The notes: a model not told the origin generated them from the letters alone. Counted from the stretch's first letter, positions 53,735 to 63,769 are shown. The stretch is DNA of 64,000 nt from Yoonia sp. BS5-3 (GCF_038069655.2 NZ_CP150951.2:248001-312000), one strand, 5' to 3'. Made by a program: numbers and translations.

Positions 53735-55766
53735 GGGGTGTCTCCTGTGATGATCAATGCGTCCGCCGCGATGGCCCCGTCAGGGCAACACAGCAGCGGG
53801 TTTACTTCAACTTCGATGGGCCTCTGCGCGCAGACATAGGACTGGATGGCCAAGACCGCGTCAATGACCGCCGCGCGATCCGCGGCAGGTGCGCCGCGAT
53901 AGCCTGACAGCACGCGGTCGATCCGCAAACCGGCGAGGGCTTGGTCGATGTCCAGCGCGGTCACGGGCAACAGCAAGGACACGCGGTCATCGAAAAGTTC
54001 CGCCAAGACACCGCCAGCGGCCAGCGTCAGCACAAACCCATGCGCCGGGTCAGACACGACCCCGACCAGCAACTCGGCCACAACGCCTTGGATCATTTGC
54101 TCGGCCAAAAACTGGGTGCAAGGCATGGCCTCCGCCGCAGCCAGGACCGCAGGCAAGTCTGCTAGGTTCAACGCCACCGCACCGGCTTCGGTCTTATGGG
54201 CCACCCCCTCGCCTTTCAGGACCAAGGGGAAACCTACGGCTGCAACGGCATCAGGCAATGCCTCAGGCGTCGCGGCACGTTTGGCGCGTGGGACGACCAA
54301 ACCGTGCTCCTGCAAAGCCAGTTTCGCCGTAACCTCTGACATGGCGGTGCCGGTCAGGGCATCTGCAAAGGGCAACACCAACGGCCCAGAGGCATCAGAT
54401 GCTTGGCCAATCGACGCCGCAACCGAGATCGCCTGCATCGCCTCAGGGATACCGCAGAGCGGCACAACCCCGCGCGCGACCAATGCCCGTGCGACGTCCT
54501 CTGGCATGGTTTCCACCAACGAGCTGAGCAGACCAACGGGCTTTCCTGCGGCGGCCTGCGCGCGGGCAACGGCGTTGATCACCAGTGTCCATGCCTCAAA
54601 ACTGCAGCGATCAGAGCGCGGAAAGTCCAAGACAACGACCCCAAAGGCCATCCGGTCATCCATCATCGCGGTAAACGTCGCCGTCATCGCGTCCTCATCA
54701 CCCCAGATATAGGTGTGGTAATCCAATGGGTTAGCCAAGGCGACCAAGGGACCAAGGGCGGCACGCAGTTGCGACGATTGATCCTCTGTCAGCGCCGGAT
54801 AGAACACGGCGGTGCCATGGGCCGCATCCGCCATCAGGCTGGCCTCGCCCCCGAACATGACATCGATGCGATCTGCGCCGACGGCAGGGGCCCGCAGACA
54901 TGCAGCAGTTTCAACGCCTCAAGTAACCCCGACAGCGAGGTTGCCTGCCCAATCCCAAGCCGCGCAAATAAGGCACGCGCGCCCGCATCACTTCCCGCAA
55001 GCGAGGCCGTATGCGACACCGCTGCGGTTCGGGCTTGCTGAGATGTCCCAACCTTCAACGCCACAATTGGCTTGCCCTTTTCGCGCGCCATCGCCGCCAG
55101 TTTTTCAAACGCTCGAAGGTCACCAACCCCTTCGATATGCAACCCCAAAGCCGTGACGTTAGGATCATCCAGCAAGGCCATCCCAATTTCCGCAAACCCA
55201 GTCTGCGCCTGATTGCCGACCGTGACCACATAGGCAATCGGCAAGCCGCGCTTTTGCATGGTCAGATTGATCGCAATATTCGACGACTGCGTGATCAGTG
55301 CGACCCCTTTGTCGACCCGCACGCCGCCATGCTGATCCGGCCAAAGCGTGGCCCCGTCCACATAGTTCAGCAGCCCATAGCAGTTCGGCCCGATGATCGG
55401 CATATCACCAGCCGCCGCCAGCAGCTCAGCCTGCAAATGCGCGCCGCCCGCGTCTTCACCCGCAGCTTCCCGAAACCCCGAGGCAAAGCAAATCGCCCCA
55501 CCGGCCCCCATGCCCGCCAGATCACGCACGACATCAATCGTGGCCTTGCGGTTCACACCGACAAACACGGCGTCGGGTACGCCGGGTAACTCCGCAAGGC
55601 TCCGAAACGGGCGCAGCCCTGCGATCTTGTCTTTGGTCGGATGCACGACCCAGAGACCACCTGCAAAGCCGATTTTTTGGCATTGCAGCAGCATATCCCG
55701 GCCCCAGGTGCCTCCGCCGACCACAAGGATCGACTTGGGGCGCAGCAGACGATCAAGCCGCCCCAT
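53731..55766 (-). pseudogene. ADP-forming acyl-CoA synthetase, broken by a one-base shift
   Basis: The N-terminal part (MGRLDRLLRPKSILVVGGG, GPNCYGLLNYVDGATLWP, VALITQSSNIAINL; about 310 residues) and the C-terminal part (GGEASLMADAAHG, then an ATP-grasp region with PLVLKGEGVAHKTEAGAVAL and VEVNPLLCC; about 370 residues) are in different frames. They join at a run of five G (minus strand, near 54853-54857). A sixth G gives continuous ...SCSGGEASLMAD.... The intact enzyme would be about 678 residues and form acyl-CoA from acid, CoA and ATP. Either a recent mutation or a homopolymer sequencing error. Confidence 0.85.
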
Positions 55767-56927
55767 TTAGGCGCCCAAAGGCCGCAATAATTCGCGGCTG
55801 ATGATATGGCGTTGGATCTCAGACGTACCGTCCCAAATCCGCTCCACACGGGCATCGCGCCAGAACCGTTCAATCGGGAAATCCTGCATCAGCCCCATGC
55901 CCCCGTAAATCTGCAGTGTCGCATCCGTCACGCGAGCGAGCATTTCACTGGCATAGAGTTTAGCCGACGCAATTTCCCGGTTCGCGGGCAACCCCTGATC
56001 CAACCGCCAAGCTGCTGCGAGGGTCAGCATGTCAGCCGCGTCGATCTCGGTAATCATGTCTGCGATCTGAAAACCCACACCCTGAAACTTGCCGATCGGC
56101 TGGCCAAACTGTTCGCGCTCAGCCGCGTAGTTCAACGCATAGTCAAAGCATCGCCGTGCCCGGCCCACCGACATCGTGGCAACGGTGATACGCGTCGCAT
56201 AGAGCCACTCATTCATCACAGCAAAACCGCCATCGACGTCACCTAGAACCTGCGCATCGGGCAAGCGGCAATCGTCAAATTCCAGAATGCAATTTTTGTA
56301 CCCTTTGTGGCTGACCGAGTTGTAACCATCGCGCACCACAAATCCCGGCGTGTCCCGATCCACCAGAAACGTGGTGATCCGTTTCTTGGGCCCGCGCGGG
56401 GTTTCATCCACGCCTGTGGCCACAAAAACGATAAAGAAATCGGCATGATCCGCGCCCGATATAAAATGCTTGGAGCCATTGAGTACCCAATCGCCCCCAT
56501 CGCGCACAGCCGTGCATTTCATGCCGCGCACGTCCGATCCGGCGTCCGGTTCCGTCATCGCAAGCGCATCCATTTTCTCGCCCCGGACAGCAGGCAGCAG
56601 ATACCGGTCTTTCTGATCCCCTTCACAGGCCATCAGGACGTTTTGCGGACGTCCGAAGAAATGGTTCAAAGCCATCGATCCGCGACCCAGCTCGCGCTCA
56701 ACCAGCGCGAAATCGAGATGGTTCAGGCCTGCGCCGCCGACGCTTTCAGGGAAGTTACAAGCGTAAAACCCCAGCTCAATGGTCTTGCGCTTGATGTCAT
56801 CGGCAATCTCGGCGGGCACTTCGCCAGTCCGTTCGACCAGGTCCTCATGCGGGTAGATTTCGTTTTCGACAAAAGACCGGACCGTGTCGACGATCATCTC
56901 TTGTTCCTGGGTCAGGCTGAATTGCAT
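55767..56927 (-). CDS. Acyl-CoA dehydrogenase
   Basis: 386 residues, the standard length. MQFSLTQEQEMIVDTVRSFVENEIYPHEDLVE at the start is seen here as QEMIVDTVRSF and NEIYPHE; AMTEPDAGSDVRGMKC is the FAD/substrate signature, and YGGMGLMQDFPIERFWRDAR with RIWDGTSEIQRHIISRELL the C-terminal signature. It oxidises an acyl-CoA to the 2-enoyl form. It is first in an operon with the acyl-CoA synthetase and CaiD-like genes, a set reminiscent of gamma-butyrobetaine/carnitine breakdown. Confidence 0.92.
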   Translation of the reverse strand: MQFSLTQEQEMIVDTVRSFVENEIYPHEDLVERTGEVPAEIADDIKRKTIELGFYACNFPESVGGAGLNHLDFALVERELGRGSMALNHFFGRPQNVLMACEGDQKDRYLLPAVRGEKMDALAMTEPDAGSDVRGMKCTAVRDGGDWVLNGSKHFISGADHADFFIVFVATGVDETPRGPKKRITTFLVDRDTPGFVVRDGYNSVSHKGYKNCILEFDDCRLPDAQVLGDVDGGFAVMNEWLYATRITVATMSVGRARRCFDYALNYAAEREQFGQPIGKFQGVGFQIADMITEIDAADMLTLAAAWRLDQGLPANREIASAKLYASEMLARVTDATLQIYGGMGLMQDFPIERFWRDARVERIWDGTSEIQRHIISRELLRPLGA

Positions 56928-57111
56928 GGGCAGGCTCCGCTTGTTGACAGCAGCGTAATCCGCCTTGCGCAGGAAATCATGCCAATTTGGTCATCACATG
57001 CATAAAACAAGCAGGGCATTCAGGCCATCTTGTTCGACGATTTCTCAAACTCCTGACTTACCAATGCAATGAAACCGCTGCGGCTACGGTTTGGGATGAC
57101 GCCATCAACGC

Positions 57112-58254
57112 TTAAGCGACCTGACGCCCCTCGGACCACACCGACCGCACCACAGGCATATCATCCAGCACAGAAAAGCGAATGATATCAGCGCGTTTGC
57201 CGATCTCAATCACCCCGCGATCCGCCAATTGCACATGCCGCGCGGGGTTCGCCGTGACCGTCGCAATGCCCTTGGCCCAATCATCCCAAAGCTGGGCGAC
57301 ACGCACCGCCCCCATCAGCAAGGCGGCGGGCACATAGTCTGATGACAGGATATCCAACCGGTCCAGACGCGCCAATTCATGTGCCGCGACATTGCCCGAG
57401 TGTGATCCGCCGCGCACGAGGTTCGGGGCACCCATGATCGTGGCGATGCCAGAGGTGTGACACGCCTCGGCGGCTTCCACCGTTGTGGGGAATTCGGCCA
57501 AGGTCACGCCGTGCGCTTTGCTGGCCGCAACCTGATCTGCTGTGGTGTCATCATGGCTGGCCAAGGTCGCGCCATAGCGCTTGGCGGCGGCGACGGCGGC
57601 GGCCTCGTGGACCTTGCCATATTGGTCCTGCAATCCGTACAGAAACTGTACATATTCGGTAAAGCCATCGCGGTCGAGATTGTGCTTGCCGCAAACGTAA
57701 TCCTCAAACTTGCTCAAATCCCGAAACTGGCGCTGCCCGGGCGTGTGATCCATCAAGGATACGATGCCCACCCGGTCGGCCTCGCCGAATTCGGCCAATT
57801 CATCGGCCAAAGTCTCGGAACAAATCTCGGCCCGCAGATGGATATGGTGCGATATCTTTAGCGCTCCCGCCGCGCGCATCTGCAAAATTTCATCCGCCAT
57901 CTGACGCGCGTATTTACCGTAGCCCTTGCTGCCGGACAGGATCGAGCCTACCCGGATCGCATCAAACACCGTGGTAATACCCGTACCCGCCAATTCGCGG
58001 TCGTGGGCCACGATGGCTTCGCGGTGCGGCCAGTCGACCTTGGGACGCGGGGTCATGTGCCGCTCCAGATTATCGGTGTGTAATTCGATCAGGCCCGGGC
58101 AGACGAAATCAGCCGCGCAATTAATCGCCCCAGCGGGCACCACTGTGCCTTGGGCAATATCCGCGATCTGCCCGTCTTTGATCTTTAGGCTGCCCGTAAC
58201 CACCTCATCAGATAGGATAATCTTAGCATTGGCGAGAATTGTTTCTTCTGTCAT
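57112..58254 (-). CDS. phnM: Alpha-D-ribose 1-methylphosphonate 5-triphosphate diphosphatase
   Basis: 380-residue amidohydrolase-fold enzyme of the C-P lyase pathway that removes pyrophosphate from the triphosphate intermediate. Visible signatures are DFVCPGLIELHTDNLERHMTPRP (seen as PGLIELHTDNLERHM), SLMDHTPGQRQFRD, LASHDDTTADQV and the C-terminal ADIIRFSVLDD. It stands apart from the rest of phn, downstream of a DUF1045 gene on the other strand. Divergent promoters lie in the 34-base gap at 58255-58288. Confidence 0.94.
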   Translation of the reverse strand: MTEETILANAKIILSDEVVTGSLKIKDGQIADIAQGTVVPAGAINCAADFVCPGLIELHTDNLERHMTPRPKVDWPHREAIVAHDRELAGTGITTVFDAIRVGSILSGSKGYGKYARQMADEILQMRAAGALKISHHIHLRAEICSETLADELAEFGEADRVGIVSLMDHTPGQRQFRDLSKFEDYVCGKHNLDRDGFTEYVQFLYGLQDQYGKVHEAAAVAAAKRYGATLASHDDTTADQVAASKAHGVTLAEFPTTVEAAEACHTSGIATIMGAPNLVRGGSHSGNVAAHELARLDRLDILSSDYVPAALLMGAVRVAQLWDDWAKGIATVTANPARHVQLADRGVIEIGKRADIIRFSVLDDMPVVRSVWSEGRQVA

Positions 58255-58288
58255 GGGTTTGTCACGCTACCTTGGCAATGAGGGTTTC

Positions 58289-58966
58289 ATGTTTGAACGC
58301 TACGCAGTCTTTTACACAGCGCCACCGGGCGCATTCGCGGATTTTTGCGCCAGTTGGCTGGGCTGGGATAGCCGGGCGGGCGCCTATATCCCGCACCCGA
58401 ATATCGGCGATCTTGACGTGGCCACCTTGACCGCTGTCCCACGCAAATACGGGTTTCACGGGACGTTGAAAGCGCCGTTTCGGCCGGCCCAAAACGCGGG
58501 TGAGGCGGTTTTGCGCGACGCGATTGCAGCTTTCGCCAAGACCGCCGCTCCGATTGAAAACCTGCCGATGGCTTTGCAACTGCACCGGGGCTTCATTGCG
58601 CTGCGCCCGACGGGCGAGACGCCCGCGCTGAATAAGCTCGCCAACCGGATTGTGACCGACCTTGATAGCTTCCGCGCCGCCGCCCCGCCCGAAGAGCTGG
58701 CGCGCAGGCGTGCGGCCGGGCTGACCCCCCGGCAGGACCACAATATGATGACCTGGGGCTATCCATACGTGCTGGAGGATTTCCATTTCCACTTGACCCT
58801 GACCGGCAGGCTGGATGACGCCATCGGCGCCCATGTCATGGATGTGCTGAGGCCGCATATGGAGCATGTCTTGCCCCACGCGATCTCGGTCGATCATATC
58901 GCCCTGATGGGGCAGGCCAGCGATGGGATGTTTCATGAAATCCACCGCTATGCGCTGACCGGATAA
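58289..58966 (+). CDS. DUF1045 putative 2H phosphoesterase of phosphonate metabolism
   Basis: 225 residues with two HxT/S-type motifs, KYGFHGTLKAPF and FHFHLTLTG, the active-site pairs of 2H phosphodiesterases. DUF1045 proteins are regular members of C-P lyase loci and are thought to act like the cyclic phosphate phosphodiesterases (PhnP) on ribosyl cyclic phosphate; that role is inference. The start at 58289 has a GAGGG site 4 bases upstream. It is divergent from phnM and its end overlaps the end of phnN by 19 bases. Confidence 0.85.
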   Translation: MFERYAVFYTAPPGAFADFCASWLGWDSRAGAYIPHPNIGDLDVATLTAVPRKYGFHGTLKAPFRPAQNAGEAVLRDAIAAFAKTAAPIENLPMALQLHRGFIALRPTGETPALNKLANRIVTDLDSFRAAAPPEELARRRAAGLTPRQDHNMMTWGYPYVLEDFHFHLTLTGRLDDAIGAHVMDVLRPHMEHVLPHAISVDHIALMGQASDGMFHEIHRYALTG

Positions 58967-59490
58967 AGCGCAGCAAGGGCCGCAGTGACGGTCGTCTGCA
59001 GCGGTCCATCATTGGCGATTGTCAGCGGGGTAAATTCCGGCGGTACATCGAAATCGGCCTGCGCCAAACGCCGCGCGACCTCATCCGCATTTTCGCGCCC
59101 CCGGGCGGCAAGCCTTTCGGCCAAAACCTGGCGCGAAGCTGTCAGCGAGATGACCATGAAGTTCTCATACCGGGCCTTTGCCGTCGCCAGACTGCGTCGC
59201 GACAGGTTCGCCACCACATCGCGCCCGGCATCCAATTCCGCATCCAGCGTCACGGGAATGCCATAGCGCAGCCCATGCGCGGGCCAATGCAACGCGAATG
59301 CGCCCTCCGCCACCATATTAGTGAAGCGGGCATCATCGACGCCATCAAAATCCTCGCCCCCTGCATCTGAAGGCCGGGTGATCACGCGGCGGGCCAAGAC
59401 GATACGTGGTTCGGCTGCGGCCATCGCCCGCATAACGCTGTCCTTGCCCACACCAGAGGGGCCGACGACCGCGATGAAACGCCCCGTCAT
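58948..59490 (-). CDS. phnN: Ribose 1,5-bisphosphate phosphokinase
   Basis: 180 residues, guanylate-kinase-like. The P-loop is [19 protein letters not shown], followed by [20 protein letters not shown] and [15 protein letters not shown]. It converts ribose 1,5-bisphosphate to PRPP, returning phosphonate-derived ribose to metabolism. The ATG at 59490 overlaps the phnL stop as ATGA; 16 upstream codons in frame lie inside phnL. Confidence 0.93.
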   Translation of the reverse strand: MTGRFIAVVGPSGVGKDSVMRAMAAAEPRIVLARRVITRPSDAGGEDFDGVDDARFTNMVAEGAFALHWPAHGLRYGIPVTLDAELDAGRDVVANLSRRSLATAKARYENFMVISLTASRQVLAERLAARGRENADEVARRLAQADFDVPPEFTPLTIANDGPLQTTVTAALAALYPVSA

Positions 59491-60170
59491 GCAGCGGCCT
59501 GTGGGGTGAAGCCGGTGACGTCGATCTCCTTGTCGCAAACCCGCGCCCGCGCCGCGTCATCGTGGAAAATCCCGATGATGGCGGCACCGCGCGCTTTGGC
59601 GGCCTCAATCATTTGCAACACAACCTCGCGATTGGCCGCATCAAGGCTGGCTGTGGGTTCATCCAGTAACATGGCCGGGTAATCATAGGCAAAGCCGCGC
59701 GCGATATTCACGCGCTGCTGTTCACCGCCCGAGAACGTCGTGGGGCTAAGCGCCCAGAGCCGTTCGGGGATGTTCAGATTGGCAAGCAAGGTTTTTGCCC
59801 GCGCATGTGCCGCATCCCGGTCAGTACCTGTAGCCAGCAAAGGTTCGGCCACGACATCCAACGTGGACACACGCGGTACCACCCGCAGGAATTGGCTAAC
59901 ATAGCCCAAGACGTGACGGCGCAACTGCAAAATCTCGCGCGGTTCGGCCTGGGCCACATCCACGTCGCCAATCATGATCCGACCGGAGGCCGCCAGATAG
60001 TTCCCATAGATCATCCGCATCAGCGTGGATTTGCCCGCGCCCGAGGCACCTACAAGGGCCACGCATTCGCCCGCAGCGACCTGCAAATTGGCCTCGGCCA
60101 TCACAGGAATGACCGCCGCCCCTTGGTTATGCAGCGTGAAGGATTTTGAGACGTTTTCGACGTTGATCAT
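59487..60170 (-). CDS. phnL: C-P lyase complex ATP-binding protein PhnL
   Basis: 227-residue ABC-type ATPase. Walker A is [21 protein letters not shown], seen as [13 protein letters not shown]; the signature is [16 protein letters not shown] and Walker [16 protein letters not shown]. The GNYLA segment after Walker A is typical of PhnL. It is part of the C-P lyase machinery rather than a transporter. The start [17 protein letters not shown] at 60170 follows phnK by 4 bases. Confidence 0.94.
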   Translation of the reverse strand: MINVENVSKSFTLHNQGAAVIPVMAEANLQVAAGECVALVGASGAGKSTLMRMIYGNYLAASGRIMIGDVDVAQAEPREILQLRRHVLGYVSQFLRVVPRVSTLDVVAEPLLATGTDRDAAHARAKTLLANLNIPERLWALSPTTFSGGEQQRVNIARGFAYDYPAMLLDEPTASLDAANREVVLQMIEAAKARGAAIIGIFHDDAARARVCDKEIDVTGFTPQAAA

Positions 60171-60174
60171 CGGT

Positions 60175-60945
60175 TCATACCTGCAAGACTGAGGAAACGA
60201 GAAGCTGGGTGTAGCCATGCTGTGGATCGTCCAGCACCTGATCAGTCAGGCCGGTTTCAACCACATGGCCGTCTTTCATGACCATCAACCGATCCGCCAG
60301 CAATCGCACCACGGCCAGATCATGGGTGACGATAATCGCGCTAAGGTTCATTTCCCGCACCAACCCGCGTAGCAGATCAAGCAGACGTGCCTGCACGCTG
60401 ACATCAAGGCCGCCGGTGGGTTCATCCATGAACACCAGACGCGGGCCAGTGACCAGATTACGGGCAATCTGCAGGCGTTGTTGCATACCGCCTGAAAAGG
60501 CTGTGGGGCGGTCATCGACCCGGTCGGCGCTAATCTCAACCCGGCCGAGCCAGTCGGTCGCGCTCTCCCTGATATCGCCATAATGCCGGGCACCCACAGC
60601 CATCAACCGTTCGCCCACATTGCCGCCCGCGCTGACATTCATCCGCAGCCCGTCCCGGGCATGCTGATGGACAAAGGCCCAATCGGTGCGCGACAACATC
60701 CGCCGCTCAGGCTCGGACATGGTGACAGTGTCGCGCAACCCGCCCACACGTGTGTCGAAATTGACCTGGCCCTGATCTGGAGTCAGATGCCCGGCAAGGC
60801 AGTTCAGCAGCGTTGATTTGCCCGAACCGCTTTCGCCGACGATGCCCATGACTTCGCCGGGGTAAAGATCAAAGGACACGTCCTTGCACCCAATCCGGTG
60901 GCCGTAGAACTTTGCGATATCAGTGACTTGTAAAAGCGGTGTCAT
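60175..60945 (-). CDS. phnK: C-P lyase complex ATP-binding protein PhnK
   Basis: 256-residue ABC-type ATPase that binds the PhnGHIJ core. Walker A is [21 protein letters not shown]. Then come [25 protein letters not shown], seen as [11 protein letters not shown], the signature [16 protein letters not shown] and Walker [17 protein letters not shown]. The start at 60945 overlaps the phnJ stop as ATGA. Confidence 0.95.
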   Translation of the reverse strand: MTPLLQVTDIAKFYGHRIGCKDVSFDLYPGEVMGIVGESGSGKSTLLNCLAGHLTPDQGQVNFDTRVGGLRDTVTMSEPERRMLSRTDWAFVHQHARDGLRMNVSAGGNVGERLMAVGARHYGDIRESATDWLGRVEISADRVDDRPTAFSGGMQQRLQIARNLVTGPRLVFMDEPTGGLDVSVQARLLDLLRGLVREMNLSAIIVTHDLAVVRLLADRLMVMKDGHVVETGLTDQVLDDPQHGYTQLLVSSVLQV

Positions 60946-61811
60946 GCTGCGTCCCCCTGCACTGGCACGCCTTGTGCGCCGACATGGCCTGCGGCGCGGC
61001 GTTTGGCGCAGTAGTCCGTATCCGAGCACATGAACATCCGCCCGCCTTCGTCATCGACGATCAATTCGTCCAGATAGCTGTCCGTGGCCCCGCAAAGATC
61101 GCAGGCGCAATCGGCCTTAGAGGCTTCAAACGGATAGTCTTCAAAATCGAGGCTGACGACTTGGGTATAGGGCGGGATCGCATAGATGCGCTGTTCGCGC
61201 CCCGCCCCGAAGAGTTGGATACCCGCCATTTCCAGCTTGGGGTTGTCGAACTTCGGGATCGGCGATGGATCCATCACATAGCGCCCTTCGACCTTGACCG
61301 GATAGGCGTAGGATGTCGCAATCGCCCCGTGCTGGCTGATGTCTTCATACAGTTTCACATGCATTAGCCCGTATTCCTCAAGGCTATGCATCTTGCGGGT
61401 CTCAACCTCGGAGGGTTCCAGGAACCGCAGGGGTTCAGGGATGGGCACCTGATAGACCAATATCTGATCGTCCCTCAGGGACTGTTCAGGGATGCGGTGA
61501 CGGGTCTGGATCACACTGGCCTCGGTCGTGGCTTCCGTCACAGCTACCCCGGCGGTTTTTTCAAAAAACCGCCGGATTGAAACCGCGTTGGTTGTGTCAT
61601 CCGCCCCTTGGTCGATGACTTTGAACGTATCTTTCGGGGTCAGCACAGCGGCTGAGACCTGCACGCCGCCCGTACCCCAACCATAAGGCATCGGCATTTC
61701 ACGGCTGGCGAAAGGGACCTGATAGCCGGGGATCGCCAGACCCTTCAGAATGGCCCGGCGGATCATCCGTTTGGTTTGCTCATCGAGATATGCAAAATTG
61801 TAATCAGACAT
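60942..61811 (-). CDS. phnJ: C-P lyase, catalytic radical SAM subunit PhnJ
   Basis: 289 residues. It cleaves the carbon-phosphorus bond using a 4Fe-4S cluster and S-adenosylmethionine. The start SDYNFAYLDEQTKRMIRRAI and the glycyl-radical region IPGYQVPFASREMPMPYGWG match the family. The cluster cysteines are in CDLCGATDSYLDE and MFMCSDTDYC, with the usual C-x2-C-x21-C-x5-C spacing. An ATG four codons upstream at 61823 is also possible; neither has a strong ribosome-binding site. Confidence 0.95.
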   Translation of the reverse strand: MSDYNFAYLDEQTKRMIRRAILKGLAIPGYQVPFASREMPMPYGWGTGGVQVSAAVLTPKDTFKVIDQGADDTTNAVSIRRFFEKTAGVAVTEATTEASVIQTRHRIPEQSLRDDQILVYQVPIPEPLRFLEPSEVETRKMHSLEEYGLMHVKLYEDISQHGAIATSYAYPVKVEGRYVMDPSPIPKFDNPKLEMAGIQLFGAGREQRIYAIPPYTQVVSLDFEDYPFEASKADCACDLCGATDSYLDELIVDDEGGRMFMCSDTDYCAKRRAAGHVGAQGVPVQGDAA

Positions 61812-61863
61812 AAGATCGCTCATGTTGCGAAGAAATGGTTGCATTGCGCAAAGGAGGCCACGG

Positions 61864-62118
61864 ATGTTCGACAGCTGCCGCGAGACAGTCAGTATCCTTC
61901 ACGCGTTGATATTTGGCGCAGATGGGGCTTGCGTCAGTATCGGGATCAGTTCGCTTTTGTGGGCCTTCGGCGCGTTCATGGTGTTGGTCGTCATTGCCCA
62001 ATTTGCCGCACGCAAACTGTGGAACGCGCTGCTTGGCACAGGCCCACGCAAAGAGGCCCGGAGCGTCGGCACGATCTATGACGACCCGCCCCCGCCCGAT
62101 GACGGACCGATACGCTAG
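61864..62118 (+). CDS. Small membrane protein on the opposite strand between phnI and phnJ
   Basis: 84 residues with one strong membrane segment (about 24-48: SLLWAFGAFMVLVVIAQFAA) and a proline- and aspartate-rich C-terminus (DDPPPPDDGP). An excellent AAAGGAGG site lies 6 bases before the ATG at 61864, which argues for real translation. It is read against the phn operon and fills the phnI-phnJ gap, ending 5 bases before the phnI stop. I do not recognise a family. Confidence 0.65.
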   Translation: MFDSCRETVSILHALIFGADGACVSIGISSLLWAFGAFMVLVVIAQFAARKLWNALLGTGPRKEARSVGTIYDDPPPPDDGPIR

Positions 62119-62123
62119 ACCGG

Positions 62124-63206
62124 TCATTCGGCAGCCTCTTGCAAGCCTTGCGCCTCGCGGCGCAGTTTGCGGATCAGTTCCAGCTCGGACTGGAAATCGA
62201 CGTAATGGGGCAGTTTGATATGCTCCAGGAACCCTGTCGCCTGGATGTTGTCGGAATGATAAAGGACAAATTCTTCGTCCTGCGCAGGCGCGCCAACGTT
62301 GTCTTCGCCCAGTTCCTTCCAGCGCAGCGCCCGGTCAACCAGCGCCATGGAAATCGCCTTGCGTTCGGTCATACCGAACACCAGCCCATAGCCCCGCGTG
62401 AATTGTGGTGGTTCGGTTTTTGAGCCTTTGAACTGGTTGACTGTTTCGCATTCGGTCAGGGTGATCTCGCCAATTTCGATGGCAAACCCCAGCTCGGGGA
62501 TTTCCATTTCGACGGGCACCGCGCCGATGCGCAGCTCGGCCACAAAGGCGTGGTTGCGCGCATAGCCGCGCTGGGTGGAATAGGCCATGCCGAGGATAAA
62601 GCCCTCATCCCCGCGCGTCAGCGATTGCAGCCGCAGGGCACGCTCAGCTGGAAGTTCTAGCGGCGTTCGGGTCAGATCGGGTGGTACATCGTTGCCGGAA
62701 ACTTCGTTTTGGATCAGGTCTTCACGATCCAGAAAGTCCATGATGTGGGGCGTGGGGGCTTGCGTGGCCTCGGCCTTGACGCCCTCGGGCACCTCACCAT
62801 CTGCGGCCAGTTTGAAATCCAACAGCCGGTGCGTGTAGTCAAAGGTTGGCCCCAGCACCTGCCCGCCGGGCGCGTCTTTGAAGGTGGCCGATACGCGGCG
62901 GTCGCAGGCCATGGCTTCGGTATCCACCGGCGCGGTCCCGCCAAAGCGCGGCAGGGTCGTCCGGTAAGCGCGGATCAGAAAGATCGCCTCGATCAAATCG
63001 CCACGGGCTTGTTTGATCGCCAAAGCCGCCAAGTCAGGATCATAAAGTGAGCCTTCGGCCATCACCCGGTTCACCGCCAGGCTCAGCTGTTCGCGGATTT
63101 GTTCCACCGACAGTTCAGCCACAGATAAATCGCCACGCCGCTCTTCGGCCAGCCAGGCATGCGCATTGTCGATGGCCTTTTCGCCACCCTTTACAGCCAC
63201 ATACAT
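62124..63206 (-). CDS. phnI: C-P lyase core subunit PhnI
   Basis: 360 residues. PhnI, with PhnG, H and L, transfers the phosphonate to the ribose of ATP, displacing adenine. Recognisable segments are MYVAVKGGEKAIDNAHAWLAEERRG (seen as YVAVKGGEKAI), IRAYRTTLPRFG, TFDYTHRLLDFKL and FVLYHSDNIQATGFLEHIKLPHYVDFQSEL. The start overlaps the phnH stop by one base. Full length. Confidence 0.95.
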   Translation of the reverse strand: MYVAVKGGEKAIDNAHAWLAEERRGDLSVAELSVEQIREQLSLAVNRVMAEGSLYDPDLAALAIKQARGDLIEAIFLIRAYRTTLPRFGGTAPVDTEAMACDRRVSATFKDAPGGQVLGPTFDYTHRLLDFKLAADGEVPEGVKAEATQAPTPHIMDFLDREDLIQNEVSGNDVPPDLTRTPLELPAERALRLQSLTRGDEGFILGMAYSTQRGYARNHAFVAELRIGAVPVEMEIPELGFAIEIGEITLTECETVNQFKGSKTEPPQFTRGYGLVFGMTERKAISMALVDRALRWKELGEDNVGAPAQDEEFVLYHSDNIQATGFLEHIKLPHYVDFQSELELIRKLRREAQGLQEAAE

Positions 63207-63769
63207 CAGGACACCTTTGTCGTTCGGGGCAAAGCCGCCAAGCGGCTGTCGCAGGTGAAAATGAAGTCAAGGCCCAGCGGGAACAGGGCGGCGTTGGCCT
63301 GAAAAGCTGATATTTCAGGCAGGGATAGGGCGGCGCTGTCCTTGATCCCCGGCCCGCTGAGCGCGGCACCTTGGGCCGCAAGCTCTGCGCATTCCACGAT
63401 CAGGGTCGCAGAGCGGTCAGGGTACTCGGACGTACCAATGGCAAAGTCGCTCAATTGCAGGTCGGTCCAATCACCGATGGCGAACATAGCCTGATTTGCG
63501 GCAACCAAGGGGGCGCTTGTGTGAAAGGTAATCCAGTCGCGCAGCGCGTCGGTGTCAAACCGCCCCGCCAGATGCACCGGCGTTTCAGCATCGCAAAGCG
63601 TCAGCACTGCGGCACCCGCCGCGACAGACAAAGGTGCGGGGGGCGCGGCGCCCGCAACCGTTTGGATCGTGCCGGGACAGGCCATCGCTGTCATGATCCC
63701 GCGAAACGCCTGGGCAGAGGCGATGGGTGCGTTTTCGAACCCGCCTTCAAGTGCGGCCAGCTGCATCAA
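63206..63769 (-). CDS. phnH: C-P lyase core subunit PhnH
   Basis: 187 residues, the usual size. The start AALEGGFENAPIASAQAFRG and the AMACPGTIQTV segment match PhnH, with LTLCDAETPVHL and FPLGLDFIFTCDSRLAALPRTT near the end. It is a structural subunit of the PhnGHIJ core. It overlaps phnG upstream by 4 bases. Confidence 0.93.
   Translation of the reverse strand: MMQLAALEGGFENAPIASAQAFRGIMTAMACPGTIQTVAGAAPPAPLSVAAGAAVLTLCDAETPVHLAGRFDTDALRDWITFHTSAPLVAANQAMFAIGDWTDLQLSDFAIGTSEYPDRSATLIVECAELAAQGAALSGPGIKDSAALSLPEISAFQANAALFPLGLDFIFTCDSRLAALPRTTKVS

Noticed and set aside
56928-57111. Gap between the acyl-CoA dehydrogenase gene and phnM
   Set aside because: A short frame reading near VIPNRSRSGF on the minus strand was considered as a gene remnant, but it is too short to support.
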